This document shows positions 41,163 through 50,254 of a DNA stretch of 50,254 nt, one piece after another (the first letter of the stretch is position 1; each line of letters begins with the position of its first letter). A model generated the notes under the pieces. The model was given only the letters and a program-made list of their open reading frames with translations. It ran no database searches and was not told the DNA's origin. This DNA comes from Phocaeicola coprophilus DSM 18228 = JCM 13818 (GTDB taxonomy: Bacteria; Bacteroidota; Bacteroidia; Bacteroidales; Bacteroidaceae), in the NCBI RefSeq assembly GCF_000157915.1, contig NZ_EQ973635.1, positions 171,020 to 221,273 on the forward strand. Direction: 5' to 3'. The position numbers and the translations under genes were made by a program.

Positions 41163-44100
41163 TTATTTCTTTCTTCTGAACTTCAAGAGATCCATCAGAC
41201 GGAAACGTATCTTCTTCTCTGGAGGTACAGCAACCCGGACCAGACGTTTCCGCACCGTTCCCGATACACTCAGTACAGGAAGATAGATGAAGATACCGAT
41301 CACGGACATCACAAGGCCTCCGATTGTTCCGGCAGCCAGCGGGAACCAGAAAGGAGTTTTCTCGCCAATCATAAACGGAACAAATCCCAGAATTGTAGAC
41401 ATGACGGTCAGGAAAATAGGAATCACCTTCACATTCCAGGCCTTGGTATAGGCATGCAACGGGGAAAGATTCGGGAAATTACGGCGGATGGCATTGTATT
41501 CGTTCAGAATGTAAATGCTCGCATTGACCGTAATACCGCAAAGCAATACGAAGGATGCGAAACCTCCCTGATCAAAATTCAGTCCGAAAAGATAGAATGT
41601 CAGGAACACACCGATGTATGATACCGGTATCACGAACAGAATCGCAAGCGGCTGGCTCAGCGAATTGAACAGAATGGCCGAGATGAAGAAGATGATCAGG
41701 ATCACGATCACCAGCAGGAAATACTGGCTGTTGTCATCCTTTCCCCAGCTCCAGTAGGCGTTATCATTCTCAACGGTATACCCCATAGGCAGGCGTTTGC
41801 GCAACACTTCGATATCTTTGTCCAGCAATTTACGCCCCTGCTCCGAAGAACCGATATATTCATATTGCAGACACAGACGGTATTGCTGGTTTTCCTTGGC
41901 AATCTGTTTCGGTGCCTGTCCCTTGGTAAGTACAGCCAGATCAGATAATTTATACGACTTACCATTGACGGTGAACGGTACCGACATAAAAGCCCATACG
42001 TCATATTCACTGCTCTGACGTGACGACAGGCACAAGCGCTCCAGACTATTGTCATAGAGTATCTCTCCCGCTATCTGATCACGCATGAACACCGGTTGTA
42101 ACACGGCAAACAGTTCCTGTGCGGTCAGATTCTCCTCAGCCATCTTCTGTTTGTTGAATTCCAGGCTGAATTCAGTATAATCATCCTTCCACCATGAGAA
42201 CTCGGAATTGATATTTACTTCCTTGATACGCCGGTGTGAAAGAAGCTGCTTCTTCATTTCTTCAGCCCAGAAACTCAGCTCGTCATAGTTGTAGCCATAC
42301 ATCTTCACCCGGAAACTTCCGGCCGACTCGCGCACATCATTGCTGAATCCCTGATCCTGCAAACCATAGACTCCCCAGCTTCCTCCACCCAGAGCCAAAG
42401 ATTTGCTGATGACGTCCGATTTCAGTACATAAGGGAATCCCGTATGACTGTATTCTTTTTTGAAATATACCTGAATACTTGCCCGGCGGGCACTGTAGAT
42501 GGAAGTCTGAAACTGCTTGATCTCCTTGAACTCACTCAGAAAGGTTTCCATCTTACGAATCAGCACATCCATCTGCTGAAGCGTACTTCCGTTGGGAAGC
42601 GTGGCATTGATGTAAAGCACCACCTCACTCTCGTCACGGTTAAAGTAACTTCCATCGTATACCTTCTCGGCGAACAGACGTAAAGAACCGCCCAGCACCT
42701 TATCTACAATGGGTTTCACATCTTCCTTATAGGTATTGTTATCAAAAAGCGTATTATACCATTCCGCCCATTTCCCCTTCTTTTCCGCATCTTCAATTTT
42801 CTCGGGAAGCATAAATACCGGAAGGCCAAATCCCAATACCAGCACAAAAAAAGCAAATCCCCGATATCTGCTCAGCAGAATGATCATTTTCCGATAGAAA
42901 CGTGTGAAGTACACCGTCCCCCGTTTTACCCACATACGGGCGTGTCTGGGCTTTCCTTCGGCCAGACCGATCTTCTCAATCATCGGAGGAACGAAGAACA
43001 GGGCAACCAGCAAGGATATACCCAGGTTGATAATTACCACAGCTGCAAAGTCCTGAAGGTTCAGACGGATCTTCTCATCCAGGAAGAAGATGATCACCAG
43101 TGCACCGATCGTGGTCAGCGTAGCAGCCAGAACCGACATGAATGCCTTCAGGTTGCGTCGCCGCAGGATATGATCGGTCATGACAATAATATTGTCGATC
43201 ACCAGGTTCAATGAAATAGTAATACCGGCCAGCGAATAGAGCTGAATCTCCAGCCCGAAAGCGTAATAAAGGATGGCAGCCACAGCAATATTGACCGACA
43301 GTCCGGTGATGATCAAAAAAAGATAGCGCAGATTACGGGTGATAACTGCTACAAACAATAACAGAATCAATACGGTTATTCCGGTTCGGAAATAAATGGT
43401 ATCCAGTTCCTTTGAAATGTATTCCGTAGCATCATAACTGGTATGTATCTCATATCCGGCCGGCATGGTTGCCTCCACCTCGGCAATCACTTTCCTTACA
43501 TCCTCAGCCAATGTCAGCTGGTTAGCTGTCTCTGAAGCCGTAATGGAAAGATATACCGAGTTCAGACCATTGATGCGGTAATAGGACGTCGGCTCTTGTT
43601 CGGAACGGATAACTTTCACAAGACGGTCAAGAGGAAGCATGCTTCCATCCTTGGTTTTCACATAAATCTCAGATGGAACAAATCCCTTCGGGTTTCCTTC
43701 CGTAGTACGAACCAGTCTGATCCACTCTGTTTTACCGGCAGTCTCCAGCTCACAGATGCCCAGAAACTCCCGGCCATATCTTTCCGATATAGCTGTCAGA
43801 ATATCCTGAACACCGACTCCAATACGTTCCAACTGCACATTATCATATACAATCCGCCATTCCATTGGGGTAGCACCGCTAAGTTCTACCTTATATATTC
43901 CATTCAAGGCGGCTAGTTGCGGCTTGATATGTTCCTCCCCGTATCTCTGAATCACAATCGGTGTGGCCGGAGCATTCAGCGTATAAGTCATGAAAGGCCG
44001 CGATGCGTTATCATCACTCCGCTGCGTGGAAATAAGCGGATAGCTCACTCCCTCAGGAAGTTGCGGCCATAATTGTCTGACTAATGTAGACACCTCAAAG

Positions 44101-44423
44101 CGCGTTGCATCAATATCTGCGTGCTTATCCAGCGATATTTGTATATAACCGCTTCCGTTGTCGGAAGTGGAAGTTATGCTTTTGATCCCGTTCACCCTGG
44201 ACAGTATGCCTTCCAGCCGACTGGTTACTTCCGTCTCTACCACTCTTGCCGAATTGCCGGGCATCGTAAAAAAGACGGAAAGTCCCGGCATATTGCGGGA
44301 GGGAGACAGCTTTACCGGCAAAAGAGGTGCCAGTGCCAATCCCACCAGTGACAGGCACACGAATGTGACTATTAAGGTGAAAGACGACCATGTTGCAGGT
44401 TGCCTGTTTTCTTTTTCTCTCAT
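41163..44423 (-). CDS. RND efflux transporter, second pump of the operon
   Basis: A 1086-residue 12-TM RND permease. It is more divergent than the AcrB-like pump: it starts RQPATWSSFTLIVTFVCLSL, has the porter region PGNSARVVETEVTSRLEGIL, and its TM4 relay reads ISLNLVIDNIIVMTDHILRR. The second half ends with TMs around FLTVMSTILGFVPFMIG. The proton-relay Asp is retained in IDNI. It lies 10 nt after the TolC gene and ends the operon adaptor-RND-TolC-RND. Two RNDs with one adaptor recall MdtBC-type heteromeric pumps. Its partner RND gene is frameshifted. Confidence 0.92.
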   Translation of the reverse strand: MREKENRQPATWSSFTLIVTFVCLSLVGLALAPLLPVKLSPSRNMPGLSVFFTMPGNSARVVETEVTSRLEGILSRVNGIKSITSTSDNGSGYIQISLDKHADIDATRFEVSTLVRQLWPQLPEGVSYPLISTQRSDDNASRPFMTYTLNAPATPIVIQRYGEEHIKPQLAALNGIYKVELSGATPMEWRIVYDNVQLERIGVGVQDILTAISERYGREFLGICELETAGKTEWIRLVRTTEGNPKGFVPSEIYVKTKDGSMLPLDRLVKVIRSEQEPTSYYRINGLNSVYLSITASETANQLTLAEDVRKVIAEVEATMPAGYEIHTSYDATEYISKELDTIYFRTGITVLILLLFVAVITRNLRYLFLIITGLSVNIAVAAILYYAFGLEIQLYSLAGITISLNLVIDNIIVMTDHILRRRNLKAFMSVLAATLTTIGALVIIFFLDEKIRLNLQDFAAVVIINLGISLLVALFFVPPMIEKIGLAEGKPRHARMWVKRGTVYFTRFYRKMIILLSRYRGFAFFVLVLGFGLPVFMLPEKIEDAEKKGKWAEWYNTLFDNNTYKEDVKPIVDKVLGGSLRLFAEKVYDGSYFNRDESEVVLYINATLPNGSTLQQMDVLIRKMETFLSEFKEIKQFQTSIYSARRASIQVYFKKEYSHTGFPYVLKSDVISKSLALGGGSWGVYGLQDQGFSNDVRESAGSFRVKMYGYNYDELSFWAEEMKKQLLSHRRIKEVNINSEFSWWKDDYTEFSLEFNKQKMAEENLTAQELFAVLQPVFMRDQIAGEILYDNSLERLCLSSRQSSEYDVWAFMSVPFTVNGKSYKLSDLAVLTKGQAPKQIAKENQQYRLCLQYEYIGSSEQGRKLLDKDIEVLRKRLPMGYTVENDNAYWSWGKDDNSQYFLLVIVILIIFFISAILFNSLSQPLAILFVIPVSYIGVFLTFYLFGLNFDQGGFASFVLLCGITVNASIYILNEYNAIRRNFPNLSPLHAYTKAWNVKVIPIFLTVMSTILGFVPFMIGEKTPFWFPLAAGTIGGLVMSVIGIFIYLPVLSVSGTVRKRLVRVAVPPEKKIRFRLMDLLKFRRKK

Positions 44424-44433
44424 AGTTATTCAA

Positions 44434-45921
44434 CTATCTTCTCAGGTTATCGAAATCAAAACGTTCGGAAAGTGACATACCCGACTCAAAATCAAATAAG
44501 GTCAGCTTGCGTATCTTATAATAATTCAACCAATAATTCTGCATGGCCTGAATATAGTTTTTCTGGGCTTCCTGCTGACGGTTCAGGGCAAGTGTCAGAC
44601 TGTTGATGTCTGCCTTTCCGATAATAAACCGCTTACGGGTCTGATCATATGCCAGTTCGGCAAGGTCAAGTGCTTCTTCAGCACTGGCTATCAGGTCCTG
44701 CTGCACACTGAAATCACTCACCGTCATCATAACATCTTCTTCCAGACTGATTTCTTCCTGACGGGCAGCAATCTTCACAACATTCAGGTTGTTTTTGGCC
44801 ATATTATATTTGCCTTTGCGTACTCCCCAGTCAATCAGAGGAACAGATACGGTGAACGAAACCAGATCCTGCTGAAGCAGGTTACGGTAGGCCGCACTGA
44901 TGTTATCCGCCACCTGGTTAAAGCCCACACTGGCATTGAAGCTGGCATTGAAGCGGGATTCCTTTTTTGTACGATCCACATCTCGTTCGGCTTCCAGAAC
45001 ATTCTGGCGTTGGGCCAGATAGGTAGGATTGTTTTCCCGGGCAAGAGTCATGGCATGATCTGCAGAAACATCAATATATCTCGGACGGGCCGGAAGATCT
45101 ATCTCGATGTATGAGTTCCGGTCCAGGTTCAAGAAGGTGGCAAGGGCAGACATGGCACGCTTTCTCGTAATCTCAGCATTGCGCAAAGTATTTCTGGCAT
45201 TGACCTTATCCAGCTTCAACGTAAGCAAATCAGCCTGGGAGATCGCAGCAATCTTCTGGCGCTGTTCTCCGATGGCATACAACGTATCCGTCGTAGCCAC
45301 GTTATCCAAGGCCAGTTTATAGTCCGCCTGTGCCATGGCAAGATCAAAGAAATAAGTAACAGCTTCTTCCGACACACTCTCAGCATTATACAGATACTCC
45401 TTCTTGACTTTCTCAAATTTCAGAGGTTCAATCTTCCTGTCCCATCGGAAAGCATTATATCCAAGTAAGTCCTGCTGATAACCGATACGGAACGGTACGG
45501 TAGAGAACTGAGTGGATTTGGAATCTCCAAAGTTGCGCATATAATCCAACTGTGTATCTACATAGAATGTACCTCCGAGAAGATCGAAGTTCTGTGCCAG
45601 GCTCAACCCTGCGCTCGCACTCAGCATCTGCTGCTCACGATACACATCAACATTCTCCTGAGAATCGTATCGCTGGGTAATGTATCTGTAGTATTGAGCC
45701 GGAGTCATGTTCAGGGTAAGGCTCGGCAAACGTGCAGCCTTGTAGCTGCGATACTCCCAATAGCCGGACAAATACATGTTCTTATAGCGGAAGGCTGATA
45801 ATGAACTGTCATTGGCCATGGCAATAGTTTCTTTCAGATCCAGCCTCAATACGCTTTGGGCCTGCACCCCTGCTCCGCATAGCGCAAGCAGGAAGCATAT
45901 ACTAATTTTTGTGAGTTTCAT
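44434..45921 (-). CDS. TolC family outer-membrane efflux protein
   Basis: A 495-residue OMF with a standard signal peptide (GAGVQAQS), not a lipobox. OEP features are LDLKETIAMANDSSLSAFRY at the start, ISQADLLTLKLDKVNARNTL, RENNPTYLAQRQNVLEAERD, then LIDWGVRKGKYNMAKNNLNV and the final RFIIGKADINSLTLAL. It forms the outer-membrane duct for the adaptor and RND proteins encoded on either side. Its start overlaps the end of the frameshifted RND gene by 20 nt, so efficient translation may depend on ribosomes finishing that gene. Confidence 0.93.
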   Translation of the reverse strand: MKLTKISICFLLALCGAGVQAQSVLRLDLKETIAMANDSSLSAFRYKNMYLSGYWEYRSYKAARLPSLTLNMTPAQYYRYITQRYDSQENVDVYREQQMLSASAGLSLAQNFDLLGGTFYVDTQLDYMRNFGDSKSTQFSTVPFRIGYQQDLLGYNAFRWDRKIEPLKFEKVKKEYLYNAESVSEEAVTYFFDLAMAQADYKLALDNVATTDTLYAIGEQRQKIAAISQADLLTLKLDKVNARNTLRNAEITRKRAMSALATFLNLDRNSYIEIDLPARPRYIDVSADHAMTLARENNPTYLAQRQNVLEAERDVDRTKKESRFNASFNASVGFNQVADNISAAYRNLLQQDLVSFTVSVPLIDWGVRKGKYNMAKNNLNVVKIAARQEEISLEEDVMMTVSDFSVQQDLIASAEEALDLAELAYDQTRKRFIIGKADINSLTLALNRQQEAQKNYIQAMQNYWLNYYKIRKLTLFDFESGMSLSERFDFDNLRR

Positions 45922-48900
45922 GTTTTCTATATATATACCAGTAAATCAAAGGAATTATAAAAAGACTTATAAAAAGCCCTACCATCATGGTGCCTATCAT
46001 GGCAATGGAAAGCGGACGCTGCATTTCTGAACCGAGATCAGAAGTGAAAAGCAAAGGAACCATGGCAAACACGGTAGTCAGGGTTGTCATGATAATTGCT
46101 CTCAGTCTTCTGTGGCCGGCAGTATGAATGGCTTCCAGCAAAGGCATTCCTTCCTTCCGCAGTTCGTTGATCGAATCCAACTTCAGAATGGAGTCGTTGA
46201 CAACAATACCGCAGGAAACAATGATACCGATAGCCGACATCAGATTCATGGTATGTCCCGTCGCCCATAACACTACCAGTCCGAAAGCTATATCCATCGG
46301 AATTTCTGCCAGCACTATCAAGGGTTGCAGGAAGCTTTCAAACTGGGCACACAGGATAAAATACATCAGCAGAATCGAAATGAAAAGGATCACAGTCAGT
46401 TCTCCCATCATCTTCTGGTTCGAAAAGAAGTTTCCTCCGAAACTGACATCCCAGTGGCTGTCCTCATCTACAGCCTTTCTTACGCCCTCTATGGCTGCCG
46501 GTACATCCGCAACCTGATAGAAATTCACGGGTATATATTCCCCGTTACGTCCGGCAGTGATTTCCTTCAAGTCCTCATCGGAAACAATTCTTACAAGCTC
46601 ACGCAAAGGAATATATTTCTTCTCCTGAGTCGTTTTATCACCGGAAGTTTCTACCATAGTTTCTGCCAGAATGCGGTTCACACTCATTTCCCGTCCGGCT
46701 ATACCAATGGGAAGATACTGCTGATACGAACGGAGCGTAGAGACCTGATTGTCTTTCAAGGCTGTCCGCAGCACTTTTACCACATCATTATAGTCAACAT
46801 TATAAATAAGCAGCTTGTTACGGTCTATTTCCAGATTAAGCTGACTTCTGAAAGGAGTTCCTTCCGGCGTGTATCCGGTTTCCTCCGCTATACGCTTCTC
46901 AATATTTCTGACATCATCTGCTTCAGGCATTGAAGTACGGTCAGACGAACGAAGCTGTGCAACCAGATCCGGTTCCCCGGTAACGAACAATTTTTCAAAG
47001 ATTGTCACTGGAGGAGAGAATGTAACAGTCGCCGCAGGATAATCCTGATGAATATTCTTGCTGATCATCTCGGTAAGAACAGGAATCTGCTCAGGTTTCT
47101 CTGTCTTGAAATACAGTTCCGCCTCACCGGAAGCCAGCTCATTTTCTGTTCCTAACAGATAGTCCTGCATTCCCACCATAAGCCGTATGTTCTTCCACCA
47201 GACTATCCGTCAGGGCCAATAAAGCATTGACTCTTCGGTGGTTCTCTTCCACATGAATGTTTTCATTCCATTCGATACTGACTACGGTCTCATTCTGATC
47301 AATCTTCGGCATACGTTCCTTTTCTATGATCCAGAACATAAATACACACAATGGCAATGAAAACAATGCCAGGGCAAAATTAAGTTTGCGATGGGAAAAT
47401 ACCCACTCTATACCCGCATCATAAAATTTTGTCAGCCACTCATTCTTCAGCAAATTCTTGAAATTGGCGGTAAACCAGTTATGCTTTCTGATTCCAATAC
47501 GATAAAACAGCATATAAAGAACCGGAAGCAGCATAATACCTGTGAAATAAGACACCATCAGTCCGGAAGTAATGGAAAAAGCCTCATCCATAAAAATGGC
47601 ACCGGCAATTCCACTCATAAAAACCAAAGGTACGAAGACAGCAATAGTGGTCAGTGAGGAACTGAGCATCGGAGTAATCATTTCTGAGGTTCCGGCTACT
47701 GCTGCACGCCGTAACGAATATCCTTTCTCCCGATACTGAGACACATTCTCCGTAACGATAATTGCGTTGTCAATCATCATACCTACGGCCAGAATCAGAC
47801 CGGAAAGTGAGATGACATTCAAGGATATGTGACAGATATAGAAAAAGAAGAAAGTAATCACAACCGATATGATCATAGTGATACCGATCACCAAGGGCGA
47901 ACGTACATCACCGATAAAGAACACCGCAACAATAAAGATAAACAGGAAACCCAGCGTAAAGTTCTGCTGCAGATTGGAAATTGTATAATCCAGCAATTCC
48001 GTCTGATTGCGTGAAATACCGAACTCGATATCAGGATAAATCTCTGCAAAATAATCCGTTGTTTCCTTCAGTTCCTTTCGCAGATTATCCATATTTTCTT
48101 CTCCCTGCTTGATGATGGCCAGAGTTACGGCCCGCTTGCCGTCAGCCAGAGAACGCCCGGTTTCGTTTCGGGTTACAGTCTGTACATGACAAATATCCTT
48201 GAGCTGCATAACAAGCCCATTGCGGTTGAAATATATATTCTCAACGTCTTCCGGCGTACGGAGAATAGATGCAATGCGTATGTTATATTCATAATAACCG
48301 TCGCGGACAAGCATACTCCCCGGCTCCACATTATTTGCAGCGAGTATATTCTCCAGATCAGTGATCCCCATTCCCAGACTTTCCATCTTTCCCATATCAG
48401 GAACAATACGAAGCATCTTCTGAGGAACTCCTGTCATATCGGCCATTGCCACCTGAGGAAGCTGCTCTATACGCCGCTTCACGACGTTTTCAGCCAAGGT
48501 ACACATATTCAGGAAGGCATCTTCATTGGTTTGCCTGTATGGAAGATCATTCTTCAAGGTCATGTTCAGATAGAACACCGGAATATCCGTAGCGCTGGCT
48601 TTAATGGCTTTCGGCCGTACAGCGTCCTTCGGAAGTCCGTTCATGGCTGCATCGATTTTTTCATTCACCTCAATGAAGGCAAGGTCGGTATTCGTCCCGA
48701 AATCGAACGACAGACGGATAATACCCGAACCATCACGCGTCTCACTCTTCATCTCTGTCAATCCGGAAACCTGCATAAGCTGCCGTCTGACCGGTGCCAC
48801 CATCGTATTCTCCAGTTCTCTTGCCGATGAGTTTTCCCCGCTGACCTGTACGGTTATCTGCGGAATATCCACATCCGGAAGCAACGATACAGGCAAAGAG

Positions 48901-48989
48901 AAATAAGTCACCAGTCCCACAATAAAGCAGGCGGTAAATGCCATCAGTACCGCTATCGGCCGTTTTATCAGAAATTTTACCATATACAA
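45902..48989 (-). pseudogene. RND efflux transporter, first pump of the operon, +1 frameshift
   Basis: Two overlapping frames together cover one ~1028-residue RND permease. The first 616-codon frame (48989-47139) has VKFLIKRPIAVLMAF, PVSLLPDVDIPQITVQVSGE, and the TM4 relay LAVGMMIDNAIIVTENVSQY. The second frame (47179-45902) supplies the rest: EIPMDIAFGLVVLWATGHTM, SCGIVVNDSILKLDSINELR and the last TMs. At the junction the minus strand reads TATGGTGGGAATG; removing one G gives TAT-GTG-GGA-ATG (YVGM) and restores the protein. The total length, 3088 nt, is one more than a multiple of 3. The result is either a truncated, inactive pump or an assembly indel. Confidence 0.9.
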
Positions 48990-48994
48990 AGCGT

Positions 48995-50071
48995 TTAAGG
49001 TATCACTTTAACAGGAGCTTCATGTGCAAGATTGACATTTCCGGTTACAATGATCTGTGCTCCTTCTTCCATTCCATCGCCTGTCACAGTATATTCCGTC
49101 ATATTCTCCAGTCCGGTCGTAACATAATTCCACATGGCTTTTCCGTCTTTAAGAGTAAATATCACCTGCTTTCCGGTACGCAAAACTACAGCCGTCTTAG
49201 GCACGACAAACTGATCAGGAACAGAACGCTTTACACTGACTCTCACATTCATGCCGTCAAACAGGCGGATATTTCCGTTCACCTTTGCCCTGACACTGAC
49301 CAGTCCGTCCTCATCTACTAACGGATTGATCTCAGAAATAGTACCGCTGCACGTTCCCGACGCATTGGCAAAGGAAGAGACCTCTACCTTGTCTCCTCTT
49401 TTTACAAGAGGCAACTCGCTCTCCAAGACATGAAAACTGACCTCCATGCCACTGCCTCCAATCACCCGGCAAAAAGCTTTGGTTGCATCAGGACGATTAA
49501 ATCCGCGAGTTTCAAGGTTCGCAATGACTCCATCAAAAGGTGCAGTCAATACCGCATGGTCCAATTCATATTTGGCCAGTTCATAGGCAGCATGGCTCTG
49601 GGCATATCCGCTTTTCACTTCAGCCAGCTTCACAATATCCTGAGGTATTTCTTGCATTTTGTCCAGCGAATAGCCCTGTCCGATCAACACGTCCTTCATT
49701 TCCAGTTCAGACTGACGAAGGCTGACTTCAGCTTTTTCCAGACTATTTTGTAAGGTAAAGAGATCCAGCTCTGCTATCTTTTGTCCTTTCCTGACTACAT
49801 CTCCATTCTTCACATAAATATGAGCAACAGGTTCCGATGTCACACGAAACGATAAATCGGCATATTGAGAGGCAGTCACCTTTCCATTACTTACCAGTTC
49901 ATGCTCAAAGGTGTTTTTCTTTAAAGTCATTACCGTTACTTCATTTACTTGGGCAGGAAGAACTGTTTCCACCCCTTCTTTTTCAGGAGCATTCTGCTTT
50001 TGATCCTTACATCCGCTGAATGCACCGGCAGCGATCAATAAAAACAACAATGCTTGTTGGCGCTTATCCAT
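48995..50071 (-). CDS. RND efflux periplasmic adaptor (HlyD/MFP family)
   Basis: A 358-residue lipoprotein adaptor (lipobox FSGCKDQ, Cys20). It has a biotinyl-lipoyl-like domain (VAHIYVKNGDVVRKGQKIAE and then APFDGVIANLETRGFN), a helical hairpin at ~110-165, and a beta barrel with DKVEVSSFAN. The membrane-proximal end includes QIIVTGNVNLAHEAPVKV. It is the first gene of the operon, 5 nt upstream of the frameshifted RND gene. The operon promoter and a possible operator lie at 50165-50196. Confidence 0.94.
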   Translation of the reverse strand: MDKRQQALLFLLIAAGAFSGCKDQKQNAPEKEGVETVLPAQVNEVTVMTLKKNTFEHELVSNGKVTASQYADLSFRVTSEPVAHIYVKNGDVVRKGQKIAELDLFTLQNSLEKAEVSLRQSELEMKDVLIGQGYSLDKMQEIPQDIVKLAEVKSGYAQSHAAYELAKYELDHAVLTAPFDGVIANLETRGFNRPDATKAFCRVIGGSGMEVSFHVLESELPLVKRGDKVEVSSFANASGTCSGTISEINPLVDEDGLVSVRAKVNGNIRLFDGMNVRVSVKRSVPDQFVVPKTAVVLRTGKQVIFTLKDGKAMWNYVTTGLENMTEYTVTGDGMEEGAQIIVTGNVNLAHEAPVKVIP

Positions 50072-50164
50072 AGTAGATATCTTTTGTTAAATTAATATGT
50101 TTTCAAATCAAATGATCAATATGTCTAATCCGTGATTAAGGTCTTTCTGATTCGTCAGATACTG

Positions 50165-50196
50165 CAAATGTAGGATATATAAACGAAATATCCAAA
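50165..50196 (-). promoter_or_regulatory. Efflux operon promoter with an inverted repeat in the spacer
   Basis: On the minus strand TTTG (50193-50196), 20 nt, and TACATTTG (50165-50172) match the Bacteroidetes consensus. The spacer is itself an inverted repeat, GGATAT(N9)ATATCC at 50173-50193, a likely operator site. The rest of 50072-50254 shows no gene. Confidence 0.7.
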
Positions 50197-50254
50197 TCAG
50201 GCAATGGACATTTCCCGGCCGATAACTTCATATTTTTCAGCATGATAATCATAA

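Overview
The window looks like a chromosomal segment of a gut Bacteroidales genome (Bacteroides/Phocaeicola-like). The evidence is the set of families present: fimbrillin-type lipoproteins, repeated 6-bladed beta-propeller lipoproteins, membrane-bound TPR regulators, a GH2 beta-galactosidase, long-form HisG with bifunctional HisB, and RND/OMF pumps. Most promoters also fit the Bacteroidetes pattern (TTTG-N19/20-TAnnTTTG) rather than -35/-10. No rRNA, tRNA, IS element, prophage or CRISPR array was recognised.

Layout. 1-7.3 kb: the tail of a YdfG-like dehydrogenase; a fimbrillin/IdeS-type surface protease gene that carries an in-frame stop and has Arg at the position of the catalytic Cys; a fimbrillin-like lipoprotein; a GNAT-DUF2200 fusion; an SDR; an AraC regulator split by a stop codon; and a membrane/cytidylate-kinase fusion. 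7.3-20.5 kb: a minus-strand block of four beta-propeller lipoproteins, two TPR-transmembrane-HTH regulators and a large discoidin-tailed GH2 beta-galactosidase. This is the most interesting part of the window and looks like an envelope sensing and regulation locus tied to glycan use. 20.7-27.4 kb: housekeeping genes, namely a secreted EEP-family phosphodiesterase with PepD, an OmpH/Skp-like lipoprotein, an L-rhamnose mutarotase, a thioredoxin, an MltF-like transglycosylase with uridine kinase, and a Dabb protein.

27.4-32.1 kb: the histidine operon hisG-hisD-hisC-hisB. It is preceded by a textbook attenuator whose 19-residue leader peptide has seven consecutive His codons. It ends at a 20-bp-stem terminator and is followed by about 260 bp of dense short repeats. 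32.3-34.6 kb: a LuxR-type regulator divergent from a DUF1349 secreted protein, and an AlkD-like DNA alkylation repair protein. 34.7-50.1 kb: two minus-strand multidrug-efflux operons. The first is adaptor-RND-outer membrane factor. The second is adaptor-RND-TolC-RND, and its first RND gene is broken by a one-base frameshift.

Three genes are interrupted (two nonsense codons, one +1 frameshift), and one of them also lacks its catalytic Cys. Either this genome is losing accessory and regulatory functions or the assembly contains errors; reads would decide. All product names rest on motif recognition by eye, with no database search.
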